Positions 62,778 through 64,000 of a stretch of 64,000 nucleotides of DNA are shown here, piece after piece. The notes under the pieces are model-generated. The model saw only the letters and a list, made by a program, of their open reading frames with translations, was not told where the DNA came from and did not search any database. Each line of letters begins with the position of its first letter. Positions within the stretch are counted from its first letter, which is position 1. The stretch lies in the NCBI GenBank assembly GCA_963576725.1, contig OY755240.1:63824412-63888411 (forward strand), read 5' to 3'. Made by a program: the position numbers and the translations under genes. The stretch is from Azorinus chamasolen. Its lineage: Eukaryota > Mollusca > Bivalvia > Cardiida > Solecurtidae.

Positions 62778-62962
62778 GAATTGCAGAAATGGTGCAGTGC
62801 TTGTACGCTCCAGTCAGCCAGAGATTGGTGTGTTTGGCTGGAGGAACCAGGATGATGAAAATCTTCTCAGTGCCATACCATTAGCCTGTGCCCTGAACCC
62901 GGGTACCAGAAACAAACAAAAGCTGAGGGAGGACAGCAGTGGCTCAGACCTCAGCTCAGAAG
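62778..62962 (+). CDS. MTMR3/4-like phosphatase, exon 5 of the clear set
   Basis: It completes arginine and reads NCRNGAVLVRSSQPEIGVFG, then WRNQDDENLLSAIPLACALN, then PGTRNKQKLREDSSGSDLSS. NGAV--R--QPE---WGWRN-DDE is the signature of the MTMR3/4 phosphatase domain; here the usual WGWRN reads FGWRN. A serine-rich variable loop follows. Acceptor TTACAG, donor AAG|GTAGGT at 62963; exit phase 1. The catalytic exon lies downstream. Confidence 0.95.
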
Positions 62963-63076
62963 GTAGGTCGGCAGGGAACCGGCCATGTTGTAAGATCTGA
63001 GAAAATGGGCCTGAAAATATTATCTTCTTCATTCCTTCCTAAAGAACTGGTTAAATATAAATAATCCACATTGCAG

Positions 63077-63180
63077 GGAAAAAGTTCTCAGAGACTTGGG
63101 ACATTCTAAACTGTGTAGCCCAAGATTGCTCACTGCATTTTTCAAAGCCAAAGATGAAGGAGCATATTTTAAATACTTAA
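63077..63180 (+). other. Possible additional MTMR exon
   Basis: After CACATTGCAG at 63076 a frame in the right phase reads KKFSETWDILNCVAQDCSLH and stays open to TAA at 63178. That TAA lies in the TTAA of the next A1 element. A GT that could be a donor occurs at 63113 or 63115. I cannot match this to the family, so it may be alternative, a poison exon, or chance. Confidence 0.25.
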
Positions 63181-63512
63181 CCCTTTCCCTGTTCTATATT
63201 TATTCCCAAATTTCAATTCCTACTGCATATTTATGAATGTGATAGGACTGAAATACTGTTAAAACGACGTAAAACCTGATTAAAAAAAAAAAAAAAGGTA
63301 AGTTAAAAAATGTATTCGTGAACAAAATACTTATAATGAAATATGGAATGTGGAACATTGTAGCCATTTTAGAAACTGAAGAAAGAGATCTATCAGATTC
63401 CATTAGCAAACAGAGCAGAACCTGATAAGACCGCTCCTATAGGAGCAGTCTGATCTGGGTCTACTCTTTTTGCAGATGCGTGAAAACATGTTTATATGAA
63501 GGAAAGGGTTAA
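63177..63512 (-). mobile_element. Type A1 MITE carrying a SINE tail
   Basis: TTAA lies at both ends. The core is GACCGCTCCTATAGGAGCAG. It is interrupted by the sequence at 63239-63310. Confidence 0.85.
63239..63310 (+). mobile_element. 5'-truncated SINE 3' tail
   Basis: GGACTGAAATACTGTTAAAA then CGACGTAAAACCTGATT and a poly-A run match the tail of the SINE at 17735. The host words ATATTTATGAA and GTATTCGTGAA on either side look like an 11-bp target duplication. Confidence 0.75.
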
Positions 63513-63514
63513 AT

Positions 63515-63612
63515 CGTCTTTTTTCCACTTAAGCCCATGTTATGATCACCTTTAAGAATGGTCACAACATAGAGTTTTGTCGAGAAATAATGGAACTATT
63601 CTTGAAACAATG
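63515..63612 (+). mobile_element. C core fragment
   Basis: It has TGTTATGATCACCTTTAAGA ATGGTCACAACATAG with a shortened tip. The C termini are absent. Confidence 0.55.
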
Positions 63613-63872
63613 TTAGCCCTTTCCTTAATGAACATTTGTGCATGAATTGATCACTTCATGAATATTCATTAACTTAACTTTTATAAGAAATTGAATTAAA
63701 AAGGAATTGTTGGCTTAGACAAAAACAGTATGATCAGATCTATATAATTTTATATTGAAGCAAACATCTGATTCTGATCAGACAGCTCCTACAGGAGCCA
63801 TCTGATCTGGGTCTACGCTGTTTGCAAAGGTGTGAAAAAGTGTTCATATTAGGGAAAGGGTCAGCCACCTGC
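63613..63872 (+). mobile_element. Type A4 MITE
   Basis: It has TTAGCCCTTTCCTTAATGAA, CATGAATATTCATTAACTTA, the core CAGACAGCTCCTACAGGAGC, and ends TAGGGAAAGGGTCA. Confidence 0.75.
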
Positions 63873-64000
63873 ATGAAGTGTTTCCAAATCTTCTTTACTA
63901 AAATTTTGGATTATTAGTTTTATTGCATTTTGCACTTTCACTTGTCCTTTTTCGGCTCAAATTACAGTTTGCTTTTATATCCAAATGCCAGATATATTTT

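Overview
The window is eukaryotic, AT-rich and mostly transposon-derived. Pearl-like/Helentron-type elements, tRNA-derived SINE sequence, spliced coding exons and the absence of any compact bacterial gene layout point to a bivalve mollusc. The bivalve assignment is inference from repeat types, not from a match I could run.

One protein-coding gene is clear: the 5' part of a myotubularin-related lipid phosphatase of the MTMR3/MTMR4 type, on the + strand. Five phase-consistent exons (45385-45677, 54411-54583, 58682-58778, 59914-60027, 62778-62962) encode the GRAM/PH domain and the start of the phosphatase domain. The catalytic CX5R site and any FYVE domain would lie beyond the window. The 5' end is unresolved. 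A CRE/YY1-type promoter-like patch with a short open exon lies at 2225-2429, and two further candidate first or leader exons lie in a repeat-free island at 25250-26231. A possible extra exon follows at 63077.

Almost everything else is a dense mosaic of short palindromic non-autonomous transposons. Names used here: A1-A5 and B are TTAA-flanked elements with TTAACCCTTT ends (piggyBac-like ends; several dozen copies). C is a hairpin element with 6-7-bp target duplications. D, E1-E4, F and M are TA-flanked elements with CAGT-type ends (Tc1/mariner/pogo-like). J and L are other inverted-repeat elements. H is a small insert inside a pearl-like element. Larger elements are five pearl-like/Helentron-associated elements and one remnant, a 3.5-kb pogo-like element with a TA duplication (38769-42247), and a hAT-like element with a zinc-finger coding remnant (27159-28502). 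There are also LINE tails on the minus strand (1360-1601), a SINE (17735-18045) and a 31-copy 55-bp satellite (14081-15784).

Layout: 0-9 kb holds mixed elements and the promoter candidate. 9-12 kb is a heavily nested composite, 14-16 kb the satellite, and 16-22 kb two pearl-like elements with nested inserts. 22-31 kb has A, B and E elements, the hAT-like element and the candidate 5' exons. 31-33 kb is a pearl-like array carrying perfect ERE-like palindromes. 33-45 kb has split E3 and D elements and the pogo-like element. 45-64 kb holds the MTMR exons, with transposons packed to within tens of bases of the splice sites. Many insertions are nested, so the host element gives the exact boundary of the insert.
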